A DNA stretch of 36,614 nt, taken from the NCBI GenBank assembly GCA_036897095.1, contig JAYMSP010001073.1, forward strand, positions 1 through 36,614, in the 5' to 3' direction. This document shows positions 11,291 through 20,720 of this stretch, piece by piece. Position 1 is the stretch's first letter. Each line of letters begins with the position of its first letter. This DNA is from Plantago elongata (lineage: Eukaryota > Streptophyta > Magnoliopsida > Lamiales > Plantaginaceae). A model generated the notes under the pieces. That model made no database searches, was not told the origin of the DNA, and saw only the letters and a program-made list of their open reading frames with translations. Position numbers and translations under genes: made by a program.

Positions 11291-11810
11291 AATGATCGGA
11301 TACCAAATCCCCGATTTCCTTAGTGGTACATGCCTGCCGTTGAAGTTTTCTATTGGTGTTGGAAGCAAAGGAAGGAAGTCCCCGTTTTCCAAGGATTGGA
11401 TGGATATCAAATGACAGAGCTCCAGCCCAGTTGCTAGCTAGGTGTATGATCGTATTGTAATACTTTAGAAAGATATTAGATGTGTCGGTATTCGAAAGAT
11501 TTAATTCAAGGAATATATATTAGGACTAGAATAGTTCTCGAGATAAATGAATTTAGTAAAAATACTTTATGATCTGATTTTCATTATGGACATGAAGAAA
11601 ATTTTACAGCATATCACGCTTTTGTTTTGCACCACGAATTATATACATTAAGTTTGTACATGGTCTAAGTGGCTCATATAGTTTTGAAGTTAATATATAT
11701 TTTCTCAATTAAAGAGAATATACAAGTTTCCTTAAGTGTTCTATTATGAAGTGTATTATATTGTAAAGTTTTGATTAGTAGAATACTAATTATTAAAGTA
11801 TATACATGTA
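11291..11810. other. AT-rich intergenic DNA
   Basis: No ORF, RNA gene or clear repeat is seen. It ends at the target site of the inverted-repeat element that starts at 11818. Confidence 0.4.
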
Positions 11811-11817
11811 TAATTAT

Positions 11818-12765
11818 TGAGAAAATTTTATTTATACAATAACTTTTTTTGCCTTTTTGAATTTACACTTAAACCTTTTTTTTATTGCAATCAACACTAG
11901 AAACTTTTGATTTTTTCGCTTTTACACAAAAGTTTTGACGTTGTTAGTCTTCCACTAAACTTAAACCTTTCAATTTTTTTTCGATGTTACACCAAAACCT
12001 TTCAAACAAATTATATGTTACATCAAATTTTGAGTTTTTTTTAATTTCTTTTCTTCTTCTTCCTCCTTCCCAATCTTTTTTTATTTTTTGAAACGGCAAA
12101 TATTACAATTAATTACTGTCTCCACTACTCCACTCCGATACCAATAACACCTTTACCAACACCACTTTACTCCTAAACCATCTTATATCTCCACTATGGA
12201 TCGAACCATACACCTCCTCCTTCCACCACTTTATTGTTAAACCACCTTATGTATCTACCAGGGATTGAACCATGCACCTCCTTCTTCCCGCTCCATTCCA
12301 CTGCATCACCTTCTTGTTCATTATCAACAATTTTGATTTCCAACCATCTTGTTCCATTTTACTGTTGTCAATTCTCAACAAATTAAACCATTGCAAAATG
12401 ATCACCCCATGGAAGAAGCTTCCATGGCCAAGGATTTATGGAAGATCCGCTACGGAGCTTCCATGGTGATTCTGCCCTCCATGACATAGCATCAACCACT
12501 ATGAGAGCTTCCATGGCCAAGAGAAGAAGCAAAATTCGTCAGTTTCACCCTTGAATTTCGTCACTTTTACCCTCGTTAACGAAGGTTCCTAATGCACTCA
12601 AAAAAAAAAAAAAAAGAAGGTTCCTAACGCCATCCAACCTTTGTGTTGCCGTAAAATATTTTGAAAGTTTTTTGGTGTCCATTGCCAAAAAAAAAAAAAA
12701 AAAAGAGGTTTAAGTGTAAACTCAAAAAGACGAAAAAGTTTATAGTGTAAAATAAACTTTTCTCA
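11818..12765. mobile_element. 948-bp non-autonomous TIR element, TAATTAT duplication
   Basis: The flanks carry identical TAATTAT at 11811-11817 and 12766-12772. Inside, the left end reads TGAGAAAATTTTATTTATAC, and the right end read on the minus strand is TGAGAAAAGTTTATTTTACAC. Similarity between the ends continues about 80-150 bp, including the shared words TTTACACTTAAACC. Long inverted repeats with a 7-9 bp duplication suggest a Mutator-like or hAT non-autonomous element. Because the target is palindromic, the duplication could be counted as 8 bp. Several long T/A runs mark the inner edges of the arms. No transposase is present. Confidence 0.6.
12130..12310 (-). repeat. 64-bp tandem unit with pol III B-box words
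   Basis: Two copies of a roughly 64-bp unit lie inside the inverted-repeat element. Read on the minus strand each contains a perfect B-box word: GGTTCGATCC (12207-12198) and GGTTCAATCC (12271-12262). No A box or foldable tRNA cloverleaf is evident, so this is a SINE- or tRNA-derived repeat, not a tRNA gene. Confidence 0.45.
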
Positions 12766-12772
12766 TAATTAT

Positions 12773-13089
12773 CTGTCTTCCTTTTTGTGGTACGCTAAAG
12801 TTTTTGATAGTCATTAATCATTCAATTAATTTTGTTAATGATTTCTAATTACTTTAGTGCATCTTAAAGCAGTGGAAGCAAATTTTATCTTGTATATTAT
12901 GCTAGTGACTTTTTATTGATCCCGAACACTCTCAATATGAATTATAGTGAAACTTCACAGAGGCAACACATGATATTTTACTGTAGAATTGTCTCTTAAA
13001 TCCAATGTTGACAAGTAGGTAATTTTTTTATGGAAGTACCTAAGCCTTCAATATTAGTGTCACTAATTTCATTTTTTTCCCGATATCTT
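12773..13089. other. AT-rich intergenic DNA
   Basis: No gene or defined repeat is visible between two transposable elements. Confidence 0.4.
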
Positions 13090-13265
13090 AACAATATTAA
13101 AATATATTGAAACATAGTTAGTGAAAGCTATATAACTTTAGCATCACATGGGCTTATTGCATTTGTTATTATGCTTAATAACAAATGTAATAAAACTAAA
13201 TTATATATAATGCAAAAGTTATATGTAGTTATATAGCTTCCATCTACTGCGTTTCAATATATTGT
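13090..13265. mobile_element. Foldback MITE, about 175 bp palindrome
   Basis: Most of this segment is an imperfect inverted repeat. The left arm contains AAAATATATTGAAAC, AAGCTATATAACT and GCATTTGTTATTA. The right arm read on the minus strand contains ACAATATATTGAAAC, AAGCTATATAACT and ACATTTGTTATTA in the same order. The centre is near 13170. A long foldback without coding capacity is the hallmark of a MITE, and transcription would give a hairpin RNA. A target-site duplication was not resolved. Confidence 0.6.
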
Positions 13266-13865
13266 GGAAGCAATTTGAAAAGTAACCTGCTAAGCTGATT
13301 GTATATCTTCTCCACCGAAAGGTTCGTCCAAGAAATTAAATTACAAGCCAGAAAAATGATATGATCATTATGAGTGTTGTGGGGAAAAAAATGCCTTGGA
13401 TCAAGAAAGCACGTCTTGAGCCTAAGTTCGTACATGCAGAACTAGGAAAGCGAGGTTTAGACCTCTTTAAGACCGGTTTGCCTTGAACAAACGGGGTAGC
13501 GAATCAATTCAAGCATTGGAGCACAAAGAGAGTAAATGTAGTGAAATATGGTGGGTGACTTACCTCTCAAGTTAAATAAATGGGACTATATAATTTATCT
13601 AGAAGAACTAAAGAATAAATACCTAGAATACACGAGGTATTTATTACCTAGCAGCTCATAGAAGTTTCTCGGACTCGATTTCTGAATTTACAGTCTGCTT
13701 GTGAACTACTCTAGAGTTGATCGGGGTACCGAATCCTCCAAATTCTGGACTACTGCTAGTATCAACATGTGGTCCGGAAAATAGGGGTAGTCGTTCATCG
13801 TTTGGCAAGGCTCGGACCTGTTGTAGACTCTGGGTCGGGGAACACTTCTAGGTTTTGTACTTCTT
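13266..13865. other. Unassigned intergenic DNA
   Basis: No gene is visible. The 3' part (13740-13865) has words related to the following 72-bp repeat (GACTACTGCTAGTATC, GGGTCGGGG), so the repeat may once have had a third, now diverged unit. Confidence 0.4.
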
Positions 13866-14009
13866 GACTTCTTCCATAATCCATACCAAAGTAGATGGGT
13901 CGGAACCCCGAGCTACAGGATATGGTTCGGATTTCTAGACTTCTGCTACAATCCGTACTATAGCCTCCGGGTCGGATTCCCGAGCTATAAGATACGAATT
14001 GGATTTCTT
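13866..14009. repeat. 72-bp tandem repeat, two units
   Basis: Units at 13866-13937 and 13938-14009 align end to end. Both start GACTTCT and share ATCC.TAC, GGGTCGGA, CCCGAGCTA and GGATTTCT. This is a short minisatellite of unknown origin, about 400 bp upstream of the acyltransferase start. Confidence 0.6.
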
Positions 14010-14270
14010 AAGTATGTGATTCCGGGTAGAGCGATATTTTAACTTTCCGCATAATTCGTCTCTTCTGTTGGTAATTCATCTTCATAACCTTAATACAATT
14101 CGTCTCTCTCTAATTCGATCTATGTTAGTTCTTTAAAATTAAGAGGGACTGATTTAGTCATACCAATGGGTACGAACATCAACTTCCACCAAAAAATGCA
14201 GTGGGCGATTAGAGCAGTAATAAATGTCACACAACTACACTGATGAGACTCTTCAATGCACACTACTCCC

Positions 14271-14295
14271 ATCCAACCAACCCTCCAACCAACCA
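14271..14295 (+). promoter_or_regulatory. AC-rich MYB-type motif cluster upstream of BAHD gene
   Basis: Repeated CCAACCAACC words (ATCCAACCAACC, then CTCCAACCAACC) sit just upstream of the TATA box. Such AC elements are known targets of R2R3-MYB factors that control phenylpropanoid and cuticle genes. Function here is inference from position and motif only. Confidence 0.4.
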
Positions 14296-14310
14296 TATTA
14301 CTACAAACAC

Positions 14311-14318
14311 TATAAAAT
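14311..14318 (+). promoter_or_regulatory. TATA box of the BAHD acyltransferase gene
   Basis: TATAAAAT lies 85-92 bp before the ATG at 14403, a good distance for a plant core promoter with a leader of about 60 nt. Confidence 0.55.
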
Positions 14319-14402
14319 CTCCATAACCACATTTACCATCTTCCCACAAACAAACAATTACTTCCCAATTTCCAAGATCATAGCTAGCTAGAAAACCATA
14401 TC

Positions 14403-17400
14403 ATGGCTACTGAAAACGGAGTTACAATTGTTGGCACTACAAATGTGAAGCCTCGCAAGGCACTTGGTCGCAAAGAGTGCCAACTTGTCACGTTCGATCT
14501 TCCTTACCTTGCCTTTTACTACAACCAGAAGCTGTTGATTTACAAGGGAGATGAGAACTTGGAGGAGATTGCTCAGAAGTTGAGAGAGGGGATGGGAGTT
14601 GTGCTGGAGGAGTTTTATCAACTGGCGGGGAAGCTGGACAAAGATGAAGATGGGGTTTTTAAGGTGGTGTATGATGATCACATGGACGGTGTCGAGGTTG
14701 TGAATGCGGTGGCGGAAGGTGTCGATGTGGCGGAGCTTACGGCGGAGGAAGGGACCTCGAAGTTTAAGGACTTGTTGCCGTATAATGGGGTTCTGAATTT
14801 GGAGGGGCTTGACCGCCCCTTGTTAGCGGTGCAGGTATTAATTTCTTTTTTTTAATTTTATGTTTGTTCGTATTTTTTATTCTTATTAAAATTCATTTAG
14901 AGTGACATTTATGAGTAAATAGAAAAATGGAAAATAATGATTGGGAGGTGATATTTATTCTTATAAACATTGTATTCGTTATCAAATAAAATATTAGTAC
15001 TAGGTTCCATATATTTTATACATTTTATATTTTTAACGTTTTAGATAATTTTATATGTATTTAAGGTATTCTACACACTACAAATGATAAAAGTTTATTT
15101 TTTCTTTTTTAAACCAACATATATATATGTATTGGTCCAGATACGACTTCTATGAGACACGATACACGATTTATTTTTCAACATTTGAATGTGGCGTATC
15201 TTATCTAACTTTCCATCTAAACTAATTACATGATAACAGGTTCGGTTTATTATTATTTTTTCGGCTAACCTTTTAGTTCTATAAGTCTTTTCTAATAAAA
15301 ACATCATTACATGAACGTGCATCTTTTCAAACAAGCTAGCTGATTTGAGAATCTAACTAAATTAGCTTGTTAAAAAAAGCTTCATAGTCAACTATCAGCT
15401 AATTATTCAGCTACCAGTTATCTTTTCAACTATCAGCTGTCTTTTCAGTTAGTTTTGCTAAACATGAACGTAAAATTTATACGAAGAAAGGAAGCAAGGG
15501 AGTACTATATTTTGGACGTAGAAATTCGTAATGAGAGTGTGAAAATAGCAATTATTGATATGAATATATCATATATATTAATTCGTGGAAATATATATTA
15601 CTATTATTATTTATTATTATTACTTCCTCTGATCTTTTAAAAACTTCCTACTTTTTTTTTTTTGACGTTACGTTAGAAACTTACTAACTCATAAACGGAA
15701 AGTTCTTATCCCACTAACTAATTTTTTTATTGCATATCTTTCCTACTTCATCATCATTTTATTCAAATTTTCTCCTACTTTATTATCCACTTACAACTTT
15801 ACCAACATAATATCTCACACAAATAATTAATATTCTATTATTTTTTTCTTAATACTAGATAAAGTACCTCTTAGAAAATTTGTAATGAATCAGAGAGAGT
15901 ATTATATTTGTACTATGAAGTTCTGCCAGGCCAGACGGTAAGAATGATAAGTATATAAAATTTTATTGGATAGATGCATTATATTATTTCTGTGATATAT
16001 ACATTATTTGTTTGAACCATTAAACGAGAAGTTTCAATTTAATAAAATATTTTACTCTTTACGAAAATGTAATGATAAAACATCATATTTATGAACAATT
16101 AGTAAGAGATTGGCTAGGTATTATTATTGCATGAAACAAATTTAATAACGACTCATGTTTACACGGGATTAAAAAGGTCTTTCTGTGGAAAGAATTCATG
16201 TGCAGATAATAATCTCGCAATAAATAGACACCAATCTTCTGCCTCATCAGTAAATGTCAATAGCCATCTACATGCTTTCCAGCTTTGTTACACGTTTTAT
16301 ATCATTAAATGAACCGTATCAATACAGTAAATTATGGTGTCATCATTTGCATTCCAGGTGACTGATTGTGTTAGAATTTTGTAATTCAATTTAAATTGAA
16401 TTACAACTAAATCCTATTTGCCATCCCTTTCAAGTTTATCATATGAATACTCAAATTCAGTTGATCACTATTCATTAATTTTCCACTATTAAAACTGATT
16501 CAATTACAATTTTATACCAAACGATCAAGTAAATGATTCTGAAAATCGACTAATATAAAAAAAATTGTACATTCAATTATTTTTTAATTTTAATCGTTAA
16601 CTTGATATACGACATTATATAGTGTTTAATATGTTGTCTTAGATCTTATGGTGTATTATTGCACACAACAATAAAATCATCACAATGTTGTACGTATGCA
16701 TTGAATTAAATTTAATTACCGTTCCACCAACCCAAATTGGCAAACTTTGAATTGCAGTAATCATACATTTATTGTTCTTTGTTGGATTCACAGCTCACCA
16801 AGCTCAAGGATGGACTGGCAATTGGATGTGCATTCAACCATGCTGTACTGGATGGGACCTCCACCTGGCACTTCATGAGCTCGTGGGCCGCCATCTGCAA
16901 CGGCGCAACCTCTGTCTCCGTCCCACCCTTCCTTGAACGCACCAAGGCACGAAACACCCGTGTGAAGCTCAATCTCTCAAAACCATCAGATGCACCAGAA
17001 CACGCAAAGTCAGCACCCAACAGCGATGCAGATGCCAAGTCAGCACTTAATGGTAATGCGGATGCCAAGTCAGCACCCAATGGTGATGTGGATGCCAAGT
17101 CAGCCACCAATGGCGATGCGGAGGCCAAGTCAGCGCCCAATGGTGATGTGGAGGCCAAGTCAGCACCACCTCTCCGTGAGAAGGTGTTCAAATTCTCCGA
17201 ATCAGCAATTGACCAAATCAAGTCAAAAGTCAACGGTAGCAACCCGTTGAAGCCATTCACGACGTTTCAGTCGCTCTCGGCTCACATATGGCAGGCCGTC
17301 ACACGTGCACGCGACCTCAAACCCGAAGAATACACAGTGTACACTGTGTTTGCCGACTGCCGCAAGCGTGTGGACCCGCCAATGCCCGAGTCATACTTCG

Positions 17401-17807
17401 GAAACTTGATCCAGGCCATTTTCACCGTCACGGCAGCTGGGTTGATTTTGGCCCACCCGGTTAACTTTGGAGCAGGACTGATCCGTACTGCCATTGAATC
17501 CCATAATGCCGAGGCGATCAACAAGCGAAACACGGAATGGGAGAGCAACCCAATCATTTTTCAGTACAAGGATGCTGGAGTTAACTGCGTTGCAGTTGGG
17601 AGCTCGCCCCGGTTCAAAGTGTACGACGTAGACTTTGGTTGGGGCCGCCCTGAAAGTGTTCGAAGCGGGTTGAATAACCGATTCGACGGTATGGTGTATC
17701 TATACCCCGGAAAGAGTGGAGGTAAGAGCATTGATGTGGAGATCACTTTGGATGGCAATGCCATGGAGAAGTTGCAGAAAGACAAGGAGTTTCTTATGGA
17801 GGCTTAA
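14403..17807 (+). CDS. BAHD acyltransferase, DCR-like, 2 exons
   Basis: BAHD-family acyl-CoA transferase, most like DEFECTIVE IN CUTICULAR RIDGES (DCR), which is needed for cutin polyester formation in the epidermis. Exons are 14403-14834 and 16794-17807, both phase 0 across a 1,959-bp GT-AG intron, giving 481 residues. The catalytic HXXXD motif is H160-A-V-L-D164 at the start of exon 2 and the structural DFGWG is at residues 424-428. FDLPYLAFYYNQKLL near the N-terminus and LAIGCAFNHAVLDGTSTWHF are typical DCR blocks. Residues 215-269 are an unusual linker of five 10-residue repeats (AKSAPNGDVD type) plus a partial one, encoded by a 30-bp minisatellite. It lies between the two halves of the enzyme and is unlikely to touch the active site. 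TATA box and MYB-type motifs lie upstream. The gene appears functional. Confidence 0.9.
15319..15461. mobile_element. 143-bp hAT-like MITE in BAHD intron
   Basis: The direct repeat ACATGAACGT occurs at 15309-15318 and again at 15462-15471, bracketing sequence dense in AACTATCAGCT words. Plant hAT MITEs have this style, and hAT insertions duplicate 8 bp; ATGAACGT would be that 8-mer with two chance matching bases. Ends read CAAACAAGC and GCTAAAC. Confidence 0.55.
15623..15899. mobile_element. Stowaway-like (Tc1/mariner) MITE
   Basis: TA dinucleotides at 15621-15622 and 15900-15901 flank inverted ends CTTCCTCTGATC and, on the minus strand, CTCTCTCTGATTC. The CTCCCTCTG-type end and TA target are classic for Stowaway MITEs. 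Length is 277 bp. Confidence 0.65.
17004..17168 (+). repeat. 30-bp coding minisatellite in BAHD gene
   Basis: Five full 30-bp units begin at 17004, 17034, 17064, 17094 and 17124, with a 15-bp partial unit from 17154. Each encodes ten residues of the AKSAPNGDVD type. Units differ at a few bases. Because the unit length is a multiple of three, copy-number change keeps the frame. Confidence 0.9.
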
Positions 17808-18167
17808 ATTTATAAAACATTGTTAGTCACTAATAATTGGTGGAGTATGATTATCGTTAAATCTTCTTCTTCTTCTTTTCTTTTCTTTTTTCCTTTTTTC
17901 TCGTATATTTGTTGTTTTTTATGGTGCTGATTTGTGTAGCTAGTATGCCTGGTTTTACTTTCCTCACTATGTAAAAGATAGTTTGGGTGATTAACTCTGT
18001 TGTACGTGTGATCCTACTTTTCCAGTTTGATGTTATAGTAATAATAACTTAGCATATACTCGTGTATATCACAAATCACTATTACAAACTAGTTACTCCG
18101 AAACCTAAAAGACATATTTAATATGAAAATGTAAGTTAAACATAAATAACTATACAAGACATTTATA
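17808..18167. other. Spacer between BAHD 3' end and ELIP 3' end
   Basis: Holds the acyltransferase 3' UTR, with a CTT-rich microsatellite near 17860-17890, and the displaced 3' flank of the ELIP-like gene. No gene is visible. Confidence 0.5.
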
Positions 18168-18179
18168 GTTAAGAGTTAG

Positions 18180-18725
18180 GATGTACGAGGACAGGGACCA
18201 TATGCCGGAACGTCCCAAAAAGTTTGGGGACGGGGACGTTTAATTTTTATATTATTTTATATATTTAGTATGCATCAATAATTTATTGTTATATATACTA
18301 AGTAATCTATGTAAACATTAAGCATTAGTAAATATAATATCTTGGAAAAATGTGTAAACAATTTTGTACAATATTATTATTTGTGTATTACATATGAAGT
18401 AAGTCCTTATTCAATATCTCATCTTCACCCTTCTCTTTCTACGATTATACTTTCACCCATCTTCTTCTTTCTTTTTTTAGGCAGCATCTTCTCTTCTACG
18501 GCCAGGAAAAGAAGAGCAAATCACGATTTTCTTCATTGGCCAAGAAGCAGCGGGAGCGTAGGGTTCGTTCTCCAAATATTTTTTTTTTCAATTTGGGGTT
18601 TTTTTGGTCTCCGGTGAATTATCGAGAATATAACAAATTAGAGATTGAGAACGCCCCAGTACGCGAATTTGGCTCCGGGAACGCGACGGCGACTCCGCCT
18701 ATTTTGGCGTCCCCGGGCCTTCCAG
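18180..18725. mobile_element. 546-bp insertion flanked by a 12-bp direct repeat
   Basis: GTTAAGAGTTAG occurs at 18168-18179 and at 18726-18737, exactly bracketing this segment. The right copy contains the stop codon of the ELIP-like gene. A 12-bp duplication points to insertion by a retroposition-like mechanism or to capture of foreign DNA. The insert begins GATGTACGAGGACAGGG and ends GGGCCTTCCAG, is GC-rich at its right end, and contains a plausible intron (GTAAGT donor at about 18396, pyrimidine-rich TTTTTTTAG acceptor at about 18480). This hints at a captured gene fragment. No terminal inverted repeat or clear poly-A tail is visible, so the class is open. Confidence 0.5.
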
Positions 18726-18726
18726 G

Positions 18727-19461
18727 TTAAGAGTTAGATACTAGAGCTCCTCCTTTAACAAACTCGGTTAAAGCCAATGCCACCAAACTAAGCATCGCAA
18801 ATCTTCCATTCCAGAGTTCAACATCATAACTCATTAAACACCCCGATTTCGATTCTGTCGTAACACCCTTGAACAGTGGGATCAACGATGCCATTGAGAG
18901 CAAAACGCTTGTTCCCAAGAACCATCGAATTCCACCGTCGCTCACTTGGGCAAAGATATCAAGTCCGTTAGCTAGTTCCACACCTATCACTGCAACGAAC
19001 CCAATCATGACTAGACGCCCGTTGATCCGCTCTGGGGCGGGGCTGTTAAAGGCTAGTAGGTCGGAGAAACCAGTGCTTACATATTTGTACAAGTAGACAT
19101 AGCCATAAATAATTTGATCTCAAACTATCAAGCAATGTTACAAGAAGAAAATTGATGAATAACAACCTTTGGCTTGGGAGGAATGTGAGCTGCATTTGGT
19201 GTTGAAACCTACTCTTCTTCACCGTCCTGCACTCACACCAACAATTTCAGATTACTAAGCATTATAAATCAAGAAATGGAAATTGATAAGCAAAACAAAA
19301 GACTGCCATTTGTCCAAATTTACCTTATTAGCCATGTTTCTAACACGAAACTGAACACTGTTCCTCTTAAGAGGTATTAGGAAAGAAGCTGATTTAGATT
19401 CAAGACCAAATCTTGCAAAAACTTGGCTTCCACACAAGAATGTCTGACTAACAGCTGCCAT
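18727..19461 (-). pseudogene. ELIP-like chloroplast protein gene, probably damaged
   Basis: Early light-induced protein family: thylakoid proteins related to light-harvesting complexes that bind pigments under high light. Exon 1 (19461-19324) encodes 46 residues with a transit-peptide look ending VRNMANK. Exon 2 is about 19226-19167 (STPNAAHIPPKPK, proline-rich). The last exon (ending 18727) has all three helices: APERINGRLVMIGF, DGGIRWFLGTSVLL and ELWNGRFAMLSLVAL. Two defects stand out. With the obvious acceptor, exon 2 carries an in-frame TAG at 19211-19209. Also, no AG precedes the expected exon-3 start (GTAAGCACTGGTTTC). An acceptor at the TAG itself would skip the stop, but its tract is purine-rich. 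It could be a recent pseudogene or an oddly spliced gene; the conserved helices suggest recent damage. Confidence 0.65.
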
Positions 19462-19572
19462 GTTTTTGTCGAATCTTTGAGAAGTTGCAACTGAGTTTAA
19501 TTCTTTTCGGTGGAACGAATACTTACTGTTTATTTTACATGTGAATTGCTTCTTATGCAATGGTATCTCCAG

Positions 19573-19583
19573 GTTTTATAGGG
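19573..19583 (-). promoter_or_regulatory. TATA box of the ELIP-like gene
   Basis: On the minus strand CCTATAAAACC lies about 115 bp upstream of the ATG at 19461, a good core-promoter position. About 95 bp further upstream is a CCACGTCC element with an ACGT core (19677-19680), the kind of site used by light-responsive bZIP factors such as HY5. That link is inference from known ELIP regulation. Confidence 0.5.
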
Positions 19584-19599
19584 AGTTATTCAAAGTGGT

Positions 19600-19968
19600 G
19601 TTGTTGAGTGAAGACAATGGTGGTTACTTTCGTATCAACGTTAGTGCCTTCGATATGGCCCGTTAAAGTGCCTTGGACGTGGATCTTTATGTGACTGACT
19701 TCACCGATTTGATGATTTGTCATCACAACATTCCATAAACTAACTACACTTGGAGTTCAGAACCCTCCAAAAATTATGTAGCAATGAACATAGTCCCGTG
19801 TACTGGTGCTCTAACTTTTAGCCCCACTATGTGGTCCTCCATTGTTACATTTTTGCCAAAAAGAAAGAAAGAAGGCAGTTTGCATACAAAAAATCTGTTG
19901 TAGTTGGAGAAAATGAGTGTACATAACTAACCTCAGCTTGTAAAGTTCCTCCAAAACATGAAAATTCC
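19600..19968. other. Upstream region of ELIP-like gene
   Basis: No gene is visible. It contains the ACGT-core element at 19677-19680 and otherwise unremarkable DNA. Confidence 0.4.
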
Positions 19969-20320
19969 TTAGGCTTCAAAGTTATACTCCCTGGCCTTTC
20001 TCGCATCTTCAAGCCTGTCATGTCCGTTTTCTACATGAACAACCGTCGAGCCAATCAGTAGAAAGTTCAATGCATAATCACCAAAAGATTCAAATTCTTC
20101 AAGCTTCACCATAAGAAACTTGACTATGCGTTGATCAAATACGATATCTAAATGTGAAATTTCTTGATGAAGTGCAGTTAAGATCATGCTACATAGTGTA
20201 CAAATGTGTAATTGACATTGTGTAATTTTCTCTATCACTCTTCCTTTTGAAGAAAATGAACCCAAGTCATCAATTTCGACATTGTAATTCGACGTCCACT
20301 TATACCACCATGCTCTAGTC
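19969..20320 (-). CDS. Unidentified exon-like ORF
   Basis: On the minus strand an open frame runs from a good splice acceptor (TTTTTTGTTTAG, just right of 20320) through TRAWWYKWTSNYNVEIDDLG to the stop at 19969, about 117 codons. The ATG at 20265 would give 98 residues (MGSFSSKG to REYNFEA). It has mixed hydrophobic and acidic composition with segments such as LHICTLCSMILTALHQE and KFLMVKLEEFESFGDYAL. I do not recognise a family. It could be the last exon of a lost or remote gene or a transposon gene fragment. The acceptor and length favour a real former exon, but no upstream exon was found. Confidence 0.35.
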
Positions 20321-20720
20321 TAAACAAAAAACAGATGATCACACTTGCATCCTTTAGGAAAGAAGGAGATACATGTAGTTCTTGGCATTCCGGTAATCAT
20401 CCGGTGCATTAAGAATACACGTAGCCTACAGATAAGCTTTACAATCATATGAAAGTGGAAATCTTAAACAGCTTTTACAAGTAATATTCTACAGCACGAG
20501 TACTTGTACTCTATAAGTGTATATGATCTCTTACAGAGTTGCACGCAACTGTTGTATAACATGTATGTGTTGTATGCATATATATAGAATCTATCAGTAC
20601 ACAACATATTAAAATACATGAGGAGACTGACAGTCCATCAAGCTTAGGATCTCCATTCCAAGAAATAGATTATGAGAATGAATGATACCAAGATCAAACC
20701 ACTGCAGACATTTGTTCATG
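20321..20720. other. 3' flank of the receptor kinase
   Basis: Should contain the 3' UTR of the minus-strand receptor kinase. No gene or repeat was recognised. Confidence 0.4.

Larger units (their letters stand above)
14835..16793 (+). other. Intron of BAHD gene with two MITEs
   Basis: GT donor at 14835 and CAG acceptor at 16791-16793. The intron is AT-rich and holds a 143-bp element with 10-bp direct repeats (15319-15461) and a Stowaway-like MITE (15623-15899). Short ORFs inside it have no family resemblance. Confidence 0.8.

Noticed and set aside
12198..12271. Possible tRNA genes on the minus strand (B-box words)
   Set aside because: No A box at the right spacing and no cloverleaf or acceptor stem; better explained as a tRNA-derived repeat.
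17004..17168. Regular 30-bp units that superficially resemble a CRISPR array
   Set aside because: There are no unique spacers between the units; they are directly adjacent, in frame and inside a plant acyltransferase exon.
16769..17260. 163-residue minus-strand ORF with repeats
   Set aside because: It is the antisense shadow of the BAHD exon and its minisatellite, with no family resemblance of its own.
18342..18617. 91-residue ORF inside the 546-bp insertion
   Set aside because: It crosses a likely intron and has low-complexity composition; no domain is recognisable.
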